DNA of 64,000 nucleotides from Streptomyces phaeoluteigriseus (lineage in GTDB: Bacteria; Actinomycetota; Actinomycetes; Streptomycetales; Streptomycetaceae). Below are positions 1 to 8,935 of the stretch, one piece after another (position 1 is the first letter of the stretch; each line of letters opens with the position of its first letter). Below the pieces are notes generated by a model. That model was not told where the DNA came from and searched no databases. It saw nothing but the letters and a program-made list of their open reading frames with translations. Where the stretch lies: positions 81,620 to 145,619 of the forward strand of contig NZ_MPOH02000008.1 of assembly GCF_001896135.2 (NCBI RefSeq), in the 5' to 3' direction. Position numbers and translations under genes: made by a program.

Positions 1-422
1 GCGGCCGCGACGCCCGCCACGTCGATGCCGGCGTTTCGCGCGCGGACCGTCACACGTACCGCGTCGGGGACACTCACCCGGGGCATCCGAGGGCAGACAC
101 CGTCGCTGTCGGCGTCTGGCACCGCGCCCGCGTACTCAGCCCGGTCGGGGCACGACAGGTCCAGCGTCCAGGTGTCGTCGTGACGGGACCAGCGCCGGTC
201 CACGTGATCGTCGACGGCGACCCGGCCGGCGTCGGCGGGTCGCAGCCGCAGGCCGTTGTCCGTCACGATCATCAGGTGGCTCCCGGCCGCCAGGAGAGGC
301 GGTGCTCCACCGGTCGCCTCGTTGTCGGACCGGTCGCCCCGACCCGCGCACGCCACGGTCAGGCCCAGCACCGCAAGCGCGACGTTCAGACGCCACAGGC
401 GCCTTCTCAGCATCACCTTCAT
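1..422 (-). CDS. Putative lipoprotein, DUF4097-like, partial (runs off the window start)
   Basis: The frame opens with ATG at 422 and is still open at base 1, so only the first 140 residues are seen. The N-terminus is a bacterial lipoprotein signal: basic residues (MLRRRLWRL), a hydrophobic core, then a lipobox ending in TVAC followed by AGRGD, so the mature protein should be lipid-anchored on the outer face of the membrane. The following part contains RVAVDDHVDRRWSR and RVTVRARNAGIDVAGVAA, the alternating beta-strand pattern of DUF4097-type putative adhesin or beta-helix proteins of streptomycetes. The exact role is unknown. The family assignment comes from remembered similarity and is moderate; the lipoprotein call rests on the visible lipobox. 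Confidence 0.6.
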   Translation of the reverse strand, partial: MKVMLRRRLWRLNVALAVLGLTVACAGRGDRSDNEATGGAPPLLAAGSHLMIVTDNGLRLRPADAGRVAVDDHVDRRWSRHDDTWTLDLSCPDRAEYAGAVPDADSDGVCPRMPRVSVPDAVRVTVRARNAGIDVAGVAA

Positions 423-685
423 GCTCCGTCGGATGCCCCCGTCCGACGGCACCATGGCTATGGGCCTGGCCCGGCCGTCCGACTCCCTCCCCTCCCACCC
501 CCTCGCCACCCCACCACCGCGCGATCGTGTGACGCGATTCGGTCTGACCGACCCGTCACTCGCCGGCGTGTCCGGTAGGGGCGCGACTTGTCAGGGCCGT
601 CCCAGGGTCGTCCGCGAGGGCCGGCGCACGCCGCCGGTCGATGCAGGCCGTCGGGGTGTGCGCCGGAGCCACCGCCTGCGGACGG

Positions 686-1444
686 TCAGGCCGAGGACCC
701 GCTGTCGATGACCAGGTCGGTGCCGACCACCGCGCCGGCGGCGGGCGAGGCGAGGTAGAGCACCGCGGCCGCCACTTCCCCGGCCTCCGCGACCCGGCCG
801 AGCGGGTTCTCCGTCTTCACCCGCTCGGCACGGTCGGCGTCGGTCTCGCCCGGCCGTAGCGACATGGGACCGTCGGCGGCTCCGGGACTGACCGCGTTGA
901 TTCGGATGCCCTGGTGGATGTGGTCGAGAGCGGCGGCGCGGGTCAGCGCCGAGACCGCCGCCTTCGAGGTGATGTACGCGGCGAGGTTCGGGATTCGCAG
1001 GTGGGCGCCCAGGTTGGAGGAGATGTTGACGATGGCGCCGCCGCCGTTCTCCCTCATGTGCGCGATCTCGTGCTTCATGGCCAGCCAGACGCCGGTGACA
1101 TTGGTCCGCAGCACCGCGTCCCAGTCCTCCTCGCTCACCTCGCCGACGGGTCCGGTGCCACGGAGTATCCCGGCGTTGTTGACCGCGATGTCCAGCCCGC
1201 CGAAGCGGTCGACGCTCCCGCGTACGAGGCTCTGCAGCCGGCTGGAGTCGGTGACGTCGGCGGTGACGGCGGCGGCGGTGCCGTCGGCTGCCTCGATGAG
1301 GCCGACCGTCTCGTTCAGTGAGGCCGCGGTGCGCCCCGCCGCGACCACGGACGCGCCCTCGGCGGCGAAGGCGAGCGCGATCGCGCGGCCGAGGCCGGAG
1401 CCCGCGCCGGTGACGAGGACGGTCCTGCCGGTGAAGCGGTTCAT
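686..1444 (-). CDS. Short-chain dehydrogenase/reductase (SDR), classical type
   Basis: A 252-residue classical SDR. It has the Rossmann glycine motif TGAGSGLG near residue 12, the NNAG motif near residue 90, a catalytic Ser in NISSN, and the YITSK Tyr-x-x-x-Lys pair. The C-terminal GTDLVIDSGSSA is typical of FabG-like SDRs. It would carry out NAD(P)-dependent oxidation or reduction of an alcohol or ketone; the substrate cannot be told. It is the last gene of a leftward unit: TetR regulator, MFS exporter, then this gene, 24 bases after the exporter. It is probably co-transcribed with the transporter and controlled by the TetR protein. Confidence 0.9.
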   Translation of the reverse strand: MNRFTGRTVLVTGAGSGLGRAIALAFAAEGASVVAAGRTAASLNETVGLIEAADGTAAAVTADVTDSSRLQSLVRGSVDRFGGLDIAVNNAGILRGTGPVGEVSEEDWDAVLRTNVTGVWLAMKHEIAHMRENGGGAIVNISSNLGAHLRIPNLAAYITSKAAVSALTRAAALDHIHQGIRINAVSPGAADGPMSLRPGETDADRAERVKTENPLGRVAEAGEVAAAVLYLASPAAGAVVGTDLVIDSGSSA

Positions 1445-1468
1445 TCAGGTGGCTCCTTCGGATGATGG

Positions 1469-2824
1469 CTACTTGTGGGTGATGGGCCATTTGGCGCGGT
1501 GGTGCAGGAGGGCGGCGACGGCGAGGGCGGCCCCGGTCGCGGCCAGGGACCAACTGTCGCTGCCGAGCGAGAGGAGGAGGGCGAACAGGACGGTCGGGCC
1601 GACCTCCATCGCGGTGTTCAGCACGCCCGCCGCAAGTCCGGTCTGCTGCTGCGGTACACCTTCGGCGGCGAGTACGGCGGCACCGGCGAAGGAGGCGGCC
1701 GCGCCGGCCGGCAGCACCACAAGGCCCGGCAGCAGCCCGTAGGCGTACGAGGTGTGCGCATCGAGGCCGGTGACCGCGAGGAGGGCGAGCCCGGCCGCGC
1801 CCGTGCCGAGCCCGGCTGCCGTGACGGCCGCGGCACCGTACCGGCCGATGAGCGGTCCTGCCGCCCGGCCCGAGACGATCAGCGCGACGGCGAACGGCAC
1901 GAAGGCGGCCGAGGTCTCCATCTGGGACCAGTCGCGCGCCTGCTGGAGGTGGAGCGAGAGGACGACGAAGGTCATGGCGGTCGCGCAGGCGCTCAGTGCG
2001 ATGGCCGTGAGGGCGAGGGCTCGTCGCCGGTCGAGCAGGAAGCTCGGAGGCAGCAGCGGGTCGCGGGCGCGGCGCTCGGCGTACCGGAACCAGGCCAGCA
2101 GCGCGGCCCCGCCGAGCAGTGGCACGAGCACACCGGCTGACGACCAGGGCTGGGCGTCGGTGACGACGAGTCCGTAGCTGACGAGGGTGATGCCGGCGGT
2201 GGCGAGCAGAGCACCCGGCAGGTCGAGCGTGCGGCCCCGATCCGGTGCGGTTTCGGGCAGCAGCCGGGGCGCGAGGACGAGGGCCGCGATGGCCACCACG
2301 AGGGGTACCGAGAAGGTCCAGCGCCAGGAGAGCAGTGCCGCGATGACGCCGGAGAGGACATTGCCCGCGGTCGCGCCGAGTACCGAGAGTCCGCCCCAGG
2401 TGGCCATCGCCCTGCCGTACGCGGCCGGGGAGGGGAAGACGGCCCGAAGTACGGCCATGGCGGCGGGCGCGACGAGTGCCGCGCCGGCGCCCTGTGCGGA
2501 GCGTGCCGCGAGCAGGGTTCCGATATCGGAGGCGAGCGGGGCGGCGGCCGAGGCGGCGGCGAAGAGGACGAGGCCGGCGGTGAGGGCGCGCCGCCCGCCG
2601 TAGCGGTCGGCGAGGCGTCCGCCGAACAGCAGCAGCCCCGCGAAGGTCAGGCCGTAGGCGGCGCTGAGCAGGATCAGGTCGGCCCGCCGCAGGTCTAACG
2701 CGCGTCCGATGAGGGGCAACGGTACGGCGAGCGCCGCGAGCGTGAAGATCAGCGTGGTCTGGACGCTGCCGAGCAGAACGAGGACGCGTCGCTGCTGTGT
2801 GGTGGCGACGCGGATGGCGTCCAT
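1469..2824 (-). CDS. MFS drug/metabolite exporter
   Basis: A 451-residue, highly hydrophobic protein with about 12-14 predicted membrane helices. The early motif GGRLADRYGGRRAL (about residues 68-81) is the MFS loop 2-3 signature, and the composition resembles DHA-type proton-coupled drug exporters. It should sit in the cytoplasmic membrane and export a small molecule. It starts with ATG at 2824, 85 bases downstream of the TetR gene, and is followed closely by an SDR gene. A 15-bp site matching one in front of the TetR gene lies just upstream, so TetR repression is likely. The substrate is unknown. Confidence 0.88.
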   Translation of the reverse strand: MDAIRVATTQQRRVLVLLGSVQTTLIFTLAALAVPLPLIGRALDLRRADLILLSAAYGLTFAGLLLFGGRLADRYGGRRALTAGLVLFAAASAAAPLASDIGTLLAARSAQGAGAALVAPAAMAVLRAVFPSPAAYGRAMATWGGLSVLGATAGNVLSGVIAALLSWRWTFSVPLVVAIAALVLAPRLLPETAPDRGRTLDLPGALLATAGITLVSYGLVVTDAQPWSSAGVLVPLLGGAALLAWFRYAERRARDPLLPPSFLLDRRRALALTAIALSACATAMTFVVLSLHLQQARDWSQMETSAAFVPFAVALIVSGRAAGPLIGRYGAAAVTAAGLGTGAAGLALLAVTGLDAHTSYAYGLLPGLVVLPAGAAASFAGAAVLAAEGVPQQQTGLAAGVLNTAMEVGPTVLFALLLSLGSDSWSLAATGAALAVAALLHHRAKWPITHK

Positions 2825-2845
2825 GGCCGTCAGACCTCCCGATTT

Positions 2846-2860
2846 TTGACCGATCGGTTC
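2846..2860. promoter_or_regulatory. Putative TetR operator upstream of the MFS exporter
   Basis: TTGACCGATCGGTTC lies 22 bases before the MFS start. Its reverse complement, GAACCGATCGGTCAA, matches GAACGATCGGTCAA in front of the TetR gene apart from one base. A CCGATCGG palindrome core is the kind of site bound by TetR regulators. Function is inferred. Confidence 0.55.
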
Positions 2861-2908
2861 ATTATTCGGGCATGTCGAGAGGAGCCCGGTGGGTGGAGCG
2901 CGTGTACA

Positions 2909-3511
2909 TCAGTCCAGCAGCGTCAGTGCCTGTTCGGCTGCGTCCCGCACCCGGGCGGGATCGTTCGACGCCTTACCGACGACCCGTACGCCCTGCATCA
3001 GGACCAGGAGCATGCGGGCCAGCGCGCGTGGATCGCGGTCCTCGGAAAGCTCGCCCTGGGCCTGGGCCCGAACGAGCGCGGAGTACAGCGGGGTTTCGAG
3101 GTGCTCCCAGCTGATCTCGACCCGGCGGGCCGCCTCGGGGTCATGTGGGGCCAGTTCGGCCGCTGTGTTGGTGACGAAGCAGCCGTCCAGTCGCCGTTCC
3201 GGGGAGGCGGCTTCCGTGGCGAAGCGGCGTACCACCGCCCGCACCGCCGGCAGGGCGGGGCCCGGCTGGGACAGCTCCACCAAGAGAACCGGATCACGCA
3301 TCTCGGCGTACCGGTCCAGCGCCTTCAGATACAGCTCGTGCTTGCTGCCGAAGGTCGCGTAGATGCTGGCGCGGCCGATGCCGAGGTGCTCGACGAGGTC
3401 CGCCATCGACGTCGCCTCGTAGCCGCGCCGCCAGAACAGCTCAAGGGCCGACTGCAGCGCGGCGTCCGGATCGAATTCCTTGGTCCTGGCCACACCGAAG
3501 ACGATAGGCAC
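2909..3511 (-). CDS. TetR/AcrR family transcriptional regulator
   Basis: A 200-residue (or 194-residue) TetR regulator. The N-terminal HTH is clear: ALELFWRRGYEATSMADLVEHLGIGRASIYATFGSKHELY split over residues 20-60, with the usual G-x-x-x-x-IY-x-x-F-x-x-K-x-x-L ending. The C-terminal half is a ligand-binding helical domain. Two GTG starts are possible, at 3511 and 3493; the second gives VARTKEFD, the usual length before the HTH, and is the more likely. It is first in the unit TetR-MFS-SDR and very likely represses its own unit through the matching sites at 3517-3530 and 2846-2860. The inducer is unknown. Confidence 0.9.
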   Translation of the reverse strand: MPIVFGVARTKEFDPDAALQSALELFWRRGYEATSMADLVEHLGIGRASIYATFGSKHELYLKALDRYAEMRDPVLLVELSQPGPALPAVRAVVRRFATEAASPERRLDGCFVTNTAAELAPHDPEAARRVEISWEHLETPLYSALVRAQAQGELSEDRDPRALARMLLVLMQGVRVVGKASNDPARVRDAAEQALTLLD

Positions 3512-3516
3512 GTCTG

Positions 3517-3530
3517 GAACGATCGGTCAA
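3517..3530. promoter_or_regulatory. Putative TetR autoregulatory operator
   Basis: GAACGATCGGTCAA, immediately upstream of the TetR start codons. It matches the reverse complement of the site before the exporter gene. A shared site at both promoters suggests autoregulation together with control of the exporter. Confidence 0.55.
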
Positions 3531-3833
3531 GATGATGCGCCGGTCGGGCCGGGAGCCCCGGTCCGGTGATGAAAGGCGGATGCGGACGCTGCAGGGCGCA
3601 GGCAGGAGCGCGGGATGTCGACCGATGTGACTGGGAAGGTCGAGATCCGATCAATGGGGCGGTGTGCCGAAAAGGTTTGTCCCGAGGACGTACGCCGACG
3701 ATGATCACCTCATGACGACCAGAAAGGGCCATGCCGTCTAGGCGCCCCGCTCCGCTCTGCACGGTTCGCGCACCGCCGACCGCCGCTCACCGCAGCGCCC
3801 CATAGCCGTGACCGACCACCCAGGAGCCCACCC

Positions 3834-4709
3834 TTGCAGAAGACTGCCCTCATTCCCTACGCCCACCTCCCGCGAGCGCACCACGACCGCCACGTCCTGA
3901 CCAGTACCGTCGACGTCTTTGGTACCGCCCACTGGCTGCTTGGCGAATGCGCTCCGCAGCCCCGCGGCGATGTCCTGCCCTTCGACGCGCTGGTCGTCTC
4001 CGTCCATCCGAGCGGCAGCGTCGAACTCACCGAGCTGAGCGCCGTGCGGGCCCGCTGGCCGCACCTGGACCGCCTGCCCGACGGCGGGTTCGTCGTCGCC
4101 GCGTCTCGCACCCGCCGGCACGAGGACGCGAACCAAGTCCAGGTCTTCGACGCGCTCGGCCGCGAGACCTCGTCCTTCTCCGTCGGGGACGCCATCGAGC
4201 ACCTGCTCGTGGACGAGTCCGGCCATGTCTGGGTCGGGCACTTCGACGAGAACCCGGCCGGAATCCGCCGCTGGAGCGCCACAGGTCGGCTCGCCTGGAC
4301 TTCGGACGGCGCCCGCATTCCCGGTCTCTTCGACTGCTACGCCTTGAATGTGTCGGGCACCGCTGCCTGGGCGTGCCCGTATACGGACTTCCCGCTCGTC
4401 GAGATACGGCCCAACCGGCCCAACCGGCCCGAGCGGTCCGTGAAGGTGTGGGCGAACCGGATACGGGGCGCCAAAGCGGTGGCCGTCCACGGCGATCAGG
4501 TGGCCTTCTACGGCGGCTACGGAGAGGAGCGGGACAGGCTCGCCCACGGACAGCTCACCGAAACATCCGTCGAGCCAGTCGACGTCGGCCTGCTCACCCT
4601 GCCCGATGGCTCTGTCCCCGGCCGCCGACGGGTCGTCGGCCGAGGAAGCAGGATCTACGTCCAGGCCGAACCGTTCACCGCGTGGGGCGTGTTGGACGTC
4701 AACAGCTGA
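3834..4709 (+). CDS. Conserved hypothetical protein, beta-propeller-like
   Basis: A 291-residue protein starting at TTG 3834 with an AGGAG ribosome site nine bases upstream. I recognise no catalytic motif. It contains repeated blade-like strings such as LDRLPDGGFVVAASR, VFDALGRETSSFSVGD, LLVDESGHVWVGHFDEN and YALNVSGTAAWACPYTDFPL. Their spacing of about 40-50 residues resembles NHL or six-bladed propeller proteins. There is no signal peptide, so it is probably cytoplasmic. It stands alone; flanking genes are not obviously related. Function unknown. Confidence 0.7.
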   Translation: MQKTALIPYAHLPRAHHDRHVLTSTVDVFGTAHWLLGECAPQPRGDVLPFDALVVSVHPSGSVELTELSAVRARWPHLDRLPDGGFVVAASRTRRHEDANQVQVFDALGRETSSFSVGDAIEHLLVDESGHVWVGHFDENPAGIRRWSATGRLAWTSDGARIPGLFDCYALNVSGTAAWACPYTDFPLVEIRPNRPNRPERSVKVWANRIRGAKAVAVHGDQVAFYGGYGEERDRLAHGQLTETSVEPVDVGLLTLPDGSVPGRRRVVGRGSRIYVQAEPFTAWGVLDVNS

Positions 4710-5468
4710 CACCAGGTGCGGGAAAGCACGAGCGGGCGGCCTGATACCCAGCACGGGAAAGCACGAGCGGGCGGACCGGCTTGCACTCGGCGTCAGCGTC
4801 GGGCCGAGTCCGAGCGTCCGAAATGTCCATCCGGGGCCAGGTACCGCGCTCACTCACGGGAGCCGCTTGACGCATGTGCACGACGACGGCGTCCCACTTC
4901 TGCAGGAGCGAGGGCCGACAGAATCCAAGTACCGACTCAGCGGCCACCGGGCGCCTCTGCCTCGCCAGGATCGTGAGGACGCCCGGTGGCCGGGACTGCC
5001 GCTTTCGCGGCAGACAGGACGACAACAGTGCTGACGCAGGCTGGTTCGGAACCGTGCCCGACTGTTGCCGAACCGCGTATGGTCTGCGCCTTGTCCCCGG
5101 GCCGCCCGCCGTGCGGCATCTGGGCTTCGCGGGAGGATCGCAAGGCGGTGCATGCGCCTGGAACGAGCGTGGCGCGACCACGACCAGGTCGGCCGAGTAG
5201 CCGGTGGTGATGCGGGTCCTGGATCTGTTGAGCCACGGGGAACACCGTCTGGCGCCGTCGTGGTGTGAGGGCTTACGGGATCGGGGTCGCTGCCGCGCTG
5301 GGTCGTCCGAGCGTCCAGCACGATTGTCACGGAGCAGAACCCGGCCAACCGGCGGCGCTGCCTTCGACGAGCAGTCCAACGTCGCCCAGAAGCATCACAC
5401 GTGGCCGGCCTATCGCTGACCATCGAGGAGAGGGATCGCGACGTGTGGCGCACATCACTGCCGACGAC
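4710..5468. other. Gene-poor stretch, no supported gene
   Basis: No reading frame here shows recognisable protein motifs; frames on both strands look like compositional noise. It holds one direct repeat (4720-4774) and, at its right end, the operator-like site before the next gene. Confidence 0.5.
4720..4774. repeat. Direct repeat, two 20-bp copies
   Basis: gggaaagcacgagcgggcgg occurs at 4720-4739 and again at 4755-4774, 35 bases apart, just after the stop codon of the propeller-like gene. Origin unknown; it could be local slippage or the trace of an excised element. Confidence 0.6.
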
Positions 5469-5486
5469 ATACCTACCAGTCGGTAT
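5469..5486. promoter_or_regulatory. Putative operator upstream of the MDR oxidoreductase
   Basis: ATACCTACCAGTCGGTAT is an imperfect palindrome 32 bases before the ATG at 5518. It resembles the ATACCGAC/GTCGGTAT sites bound by TetR-type regulators in front of zinc-independent quinone-reductase-like genes. No cognate regulator gene is adjacent. Confidence 0.45.
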
Positions 5487-5517
5487 TCTCCTCGGAGTGC
5501 GAACGACAGGAGACGTG

Positions 5518-6525
5518 ATGTCTGCGACCAACCGCCAGATCCGCCTGGCAGCCCGCCCCGTCGGCGAAGTGAAGGCCGACGACTGGGAGCATCGCTCGGA
5601 GCCCGTGGAGGAGCCGGGGCTGGGCTGCTTCGTGGGCCGTACGCGCATGATCTCCTTGGACCCGGCCATGCGCGGCTGGCTGGACGACCGCCCCTCCTAT
5701 CTGCCCCCGGTCGGGATCGGTGAGGTGATGCGCGCCGGATCGGTCATCGAGGTCACCGCCTCGCAGCACCCCGAATTCCGGCCGGGTGACCAGGTGGTCG
5801 GCACCTTCGGCGTCCAGGAGTACGTGGTCTCCGACGGCAAGGGCGCCGTCAAGATCGACACTTCTCTCGCCCCACCCTCCACGTATCTCGGCGCGCTGGG
5901 CATGCCCGGCATGACCGCGTACTTCGGTCTCCTTGACGTCGGCGCGCTGAAGGAGGGCGAGACCGTCGTGGTGTCCGGAGCGGCCGGCGCGGTGGGCACC
6001 ATGGTCGGGCAGATCGCAAAGGCCAAGGGCTGCCGGGTCGTTGGCATCGCCGGCGGACCGGACAAGTGCGCACTGCTCACCGACGAACTCGGCTTCGACG
6101 CGGCGATCGACTACCGCGCCGAGGATGTCAGGAAGGCGCTGCGCCGAGAAGCCCCCGACGGCATCGACGTGTACTTCGACAACGTCGGAGGGGACATCCT
6201 CGACGCCGCGCTGACCAGGCTGGCGATGCACGCGCGCGTCGTGGTCTGCGGGGCGATCAGCCAGTACAACAACGAGACCCCGGTCAAGGGCCCGTCCAAC
6301 TACCTGACACTGCTGGTGCGCCGCGCCCGCATGGAGGGCTTCGTTGTCTTCGACTACGCCAAGCAGTACGCCAGGGCCGCCCAGGAGATCTCCGCCTGGA
6401 TCGAAGACGGCCGCATCAAGGTCAAGGAACATGTGGTGCGAGGCACTGTCGACGACTTCCCCGAGACGCTGCAGATGCTCTTCCGCGGCGAGAACGTCGG
6501 CAAGCTCGTGCTGGAGCTGGCGTGA
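5518..6525 (+). CDS. NADP-dependent oxidoreductase, zinc-independent MDR family (CurA / LTB4-dehydrogenase-like)
   Basis: 335 residues from ATG 5518, which has the ribosome site ACAGGAGAC; an in-frame earlier start at 5401 lacks one. It is a medium-chain reductase without zinc ligands: an N-terminal GroES-like domain with the family strings FVGRTRMISLDPAMRGW and YLPPVGIGEVMRAG, then a Rossmann domain with SGAAGAVGTMVGQIAKAKGC and YFDNVGGDILDAAL. These are hallmarks of the prostaglandin reductase / CurA / YncB subgroup, which reduces activated double bonds of enones with NADPH. Its stop overlaps the next SDR start (GTGA), so the two are translationally coupled. Confidence 0.9.
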   Translation: MSATNRQIRLAARPVGEVKADDWEHRSEPVEEPGLGCFVGRTRMISLDPAMRGWLDDRPSYLPPVGIGEVMRAGSVIEVTASQHPEFRPGDQVVGTFGVQEYVVSDGKGAVKIDTSLAPPSTYLGALGMPGMTAYFGLLDVGALKEGETVVVSGAAGAVGTMVGQIAKAKGCRVVGIAGGPDKCALLTDELGFDAAIDYRAEDVRKALRREAPDGIDVYFDNVGGDILDAALTRLAMHARVVVCGAISQYNNETPVKGPSNYLTLLVRRARMEGFVVFDYAKQYARAAQEISAWIEDGRIKVKEHVVRGTVDDFPETLQMLFRGENVGKLVLELA

Positions 6526-7316
6526 CAGCCGCCGACGTCCTTCGGGAAGCGCAGACGGACGGCAACGCCCTCGCGGGGAAGGTGGCGCTCGTCACCGGAG
6601 GTGCCAGCGGACTCGGCCGTGCCATGGCACTCGCCCTGGCGCACGCCGGGGCACGAGTGGTGGTCGCGGACCTCGACGCACGGGCCGGCCGCGAGGTGGC
6701 CGACCTGGCCGGCGGCACCTTCCGCGCCTGTGACGTCTCCGACCTCGACGCCAACCGGGCGCTGGTGGGCTTCGCCCAGGAGGTGTACGGCGGTGTCGAC
6801 ATCGCGCTGCTCAACGCGGGCGTGGCGACCGGATGCGGCGTCGGGGACGACTTCGACCCGGCGCGCTACCGCAGGGCGATGGGCGCGAACCTCGACGGCG
6901 TGGTCTACGGCACCCACGCGGTGCTACCGGCCCTGCGAGCCCGTGGCGGAGGAGCGATTGTGGCGACCTCCTCCCTCGCGGGTCTGGCGGCAGTGCCACT
7001 CGACCCGTTGTACGCCGCCAACAAGCACGCGGTTGTCGGGCTCGCACGCTCGCTGGGGCCGGCTCTCGCGCCGGACAACGTGCGTTTCAACGCGGTCTGC
7101 CCGGGCTTCGCCGAATCGCGGATCATCGACCCGCTGCGCGACATGCTGTCCGAGCAGGGCATGCCCGTCATACCGGCCGAGTTGGTGGCGGACACGGTGC
7201 TGCGGATCATCACCGGCGACGGTACAGGGGAGTGCTGGTTCGTCCAGGCGGGCCGCGAACCTGAACCGTTCCGCTTCCGCACCGTCCCCGGGCCGGCCAG
7301 GCCGGCCGCCGCCTGA
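6522..7316 (+). CDS. Short-chain dehydrogenase/reductase (SDR)
   Basis: 264 residues from GTG 6522, overlapping the preceding stop by four bases. It shows the glycine motif TGGASGLGRAMA, the LLNAG variant of NNAG, Ser in ATSSLAG and the YAANKHA Tyr/Lys pair, so all catalytic residues of a classical SDR are present. It would use NAD(P) to interconvert an alcohol and a ketone. Coupling to the enone reductase suggests the two act in sequence on one carbonyl compound, for example in detoxification of an unsaturated ketone; that is an inference. The Pro/Ala-rich C-terminus is unremarkable. Confidence 0.88.
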   Translation: MTAADVLREAQTDGNALAGKVALVTGGASGLGRAMALALAHAGARVVVADLDARAGREVADLAGGTFRACDVSDLDANRALVGFAQEVYGGVDIALLNAGVATGCGVGDDFDPARYRRAMGANLDGVVYGTHAVLPALRARGGGAIVATSSLAGLAAVPLDPLYAANKHAVVGLARSLGPALAPDNVRFNAVCPGFAESRIIDPLRDMLSEQGMPVIPAELVADTVLRIITGDGTGECWFVQAGREPEPFRFRTVPGPARPAAA

Positions 7317-8020
7317 CGCGGACGAGACCGGCCGTCCACCCCGCAGCCGGCGCGGGATCCCTGTCCACGTCGGCATGCGCGGTGTCGGCGAACGGGGCCG
7401 GGCCGAGCCGATCCTGTCCGACCCGGGCCGCCAACACCCTCAGGTTCTCGGTCGGGGTCGAGGTTCCGATGCTGTCGTCGGACCCTGATTCCCAGGTCGG
7501 CCCTTCCGGGGAGATCGTGACGCCGCCGCACCGAACCCGGGACCGCCCGCAGTGCGGCTCGAAGACCTCACCGCACGACGGGCCGCCACGGCCGTCCGCC
7601 ACGCCATGGCGACCACGGGAGCCGGCCGGCTGCGGGCCGCGGACGGCGTCGGCCATGCCTGCGACCTCACCGAGCAGGGCGCGAACCGGCTCGCCATGAC
7701 GCCGCGGTGAACTGACGGGCCCGGGTCAGGGACTGCTCATCTTCCTCGACGTCGACGGCGATCACCACGGGACCGGTGATCTTCTCGGTTTCCTCCATTG
7801 GGGCGGAGGCAGCGGCGAACCGGACTTGGGCTCGCCTTCTCCTTCGTTGCGTGTGGTTTGCGGACCGTGCGAGCGGCTGCCCATGCCGGGGCGGGAAGCC
7901 CAAAGGGGGCAGCCCTGGTGTGACAGCCCCGGCATCTGGGCTACCGGCCGTGCGGGCGGGATGGTGGTGCGGCCCACGCTGGAGGCGCGGTTCTGAAGCT
8001 GGTTGTGATCTTGTCGGGGT
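7317..8020. other. Gene-poor stretch with two weak small frames
   Basis: Two overlapping candidates are seen, neither convincing. One is a 52-codon plus-strand frame from GTG 7552 to 7710. The other is a 43-codon minus-strand frame starting at about 7797 (MEETEKITGPVVIAVDVEED). They overlap in antisense at their 3' ends, so at most one is real. No known domain was recognised. Confidence 0.4.
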
Positions 8021-8935
8021 TCATGTCGTAGCCGGGCTACGTTTGCCGCGCAGTTGCTCGATGGTGTCCAGGACCGAGGGCCGGTTGGAGTGGGTGCGTT
8101 CGTATTCAGCGATCACCGTCAGGTCCGACTGGGGCAGTGTGCGCAGTTGCTGCGTGATGTGGTCGACGCTGAGCTGGCTGAAGCGGGGGATCGGCAACTC
8201 CTCCTCCCGGGCCACCGCACCCCGGACTCCTTCGGCCATGTGGGTCGGCTCGGGCGTCTCGCGCAGCATGTCCTCAGCCGCACCTCTGGCCTGGCGGATG
8301 CCGGTCTGGGCGGCGTCCTGCACCCGGTTGGCAGCCGTCCGCAGTGTGTGGGCGGCTCCTGCGGCCAGGCCGCCGCCGTTCTCCTGGATGAAACCGTCGG
8401 CCGCGGCGGCCACGACCCGCGCGCGATCGGCGATGCTGTCTTCCAGCTTGTCGAGGAGTTCCTCGTCCTGGCGGCGCAGGTCGGCGAGCAGGTCGGCGAT
8501 GTCCTGCTCATGGGCCTCTTCGGCGATGCTCTGACCGGCCCGGCAGGTCGCCAGCGCCCGGGCGGTGACGACGTACTCGTCTTCGGCGTTCCTCAGCAGC
8601 CGCCGTTCGTCGTTCGGCTGCCCGCGCAGCACGTCCTTCAGAAGCGTGGATCCGACAGCCAGCGGCAGCATCACCGTGCGCACGGCGCTGCGCGAGATGA
8701 ACCGCGCCATATCCACGGTGCCCTCGACAAGCCCGCCGCGGGGCTGTAGCGCACGCACCTGATGATCGATGCGCTCAAGGCTGTCCTGGACGTCGTCCAT
8801 GTGGCGCTCGAGCATCTGCCGGGACGGGCCGGGCGGCGTGATCGCCGCATCGGCCCTGAACCGGTCGAGGACCGCCGCATGCGCCTCGCGGGCATCCTCC
8901 AGCGCCGGTACGAGCGCGTCCGTCAGCACTGCCAT
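8021..8935 (-). CDS. Conserved helical protein, ferritin-like/DUF892-like region
   Basis: 304 residues, almost entirely predicted alpha-helix, ATG at 8935 with a GGGAG ribosome site. The middle (about residues 110-190) has acidic helical strings such as EAHEQDIADLLADLRRQDEELLDKLE, split by AEDEYVVTARALATC. This recalls ferritin-like bundle proteins of the DUF892 kind, but the metal-ligand pattern is not clear enough to claim. A hydrophobic patch, RTVMLPLAVGSTLLKDVL, may contact the membrane. It lies in the same minus-strand region as DUF5133 and gas vesicle genes, sets that often travel together in streptomycete stress islands. Function unknown. Confidence 0.65.
   Translation of the reverse strand: MAVLTDALVPALEDAREAHAAVLDRFRADAAITPPGPSRQMLERHMDDVQDSLERIDHQVRALQPRGGLVEGTVDMARFISRSAVRTVMLPLAVGSTLLKDVLRGQPNDERRLLRNAEDEYVVTARALATCRAGQSIAEEAHEQDIADLLADLRRQDEELLDKLEDSIADRARVVAAAADGFIQENGGGLAAGAAHTLRTAANRVQDAAQTGIRQARGAAEDMLRETPEPTHMAEGVRGAVAREEELPIPRFSQLSVDHITQQLRTLPQSDLTVIAEYERTHSNRPSVLDTIEQLRGKRSPATT

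Noticed and set aside
591..1553. Long arginine-rich frames overlapping the first SDR gene
   Set aside because: Composition is typical of shadow frames; the SDR frame carries all catalytic motifs.
4854..5460. Possible genes on both strands between the propeller-like gene and the MDR oxidoreductase
   Set aside because: No recognisable motifs, and competing frames overlap throughout.
7552..7797. Two small antisense-overlapping peptides
   Set aside because: They exclude each other and neither has supporting family or context evidence.
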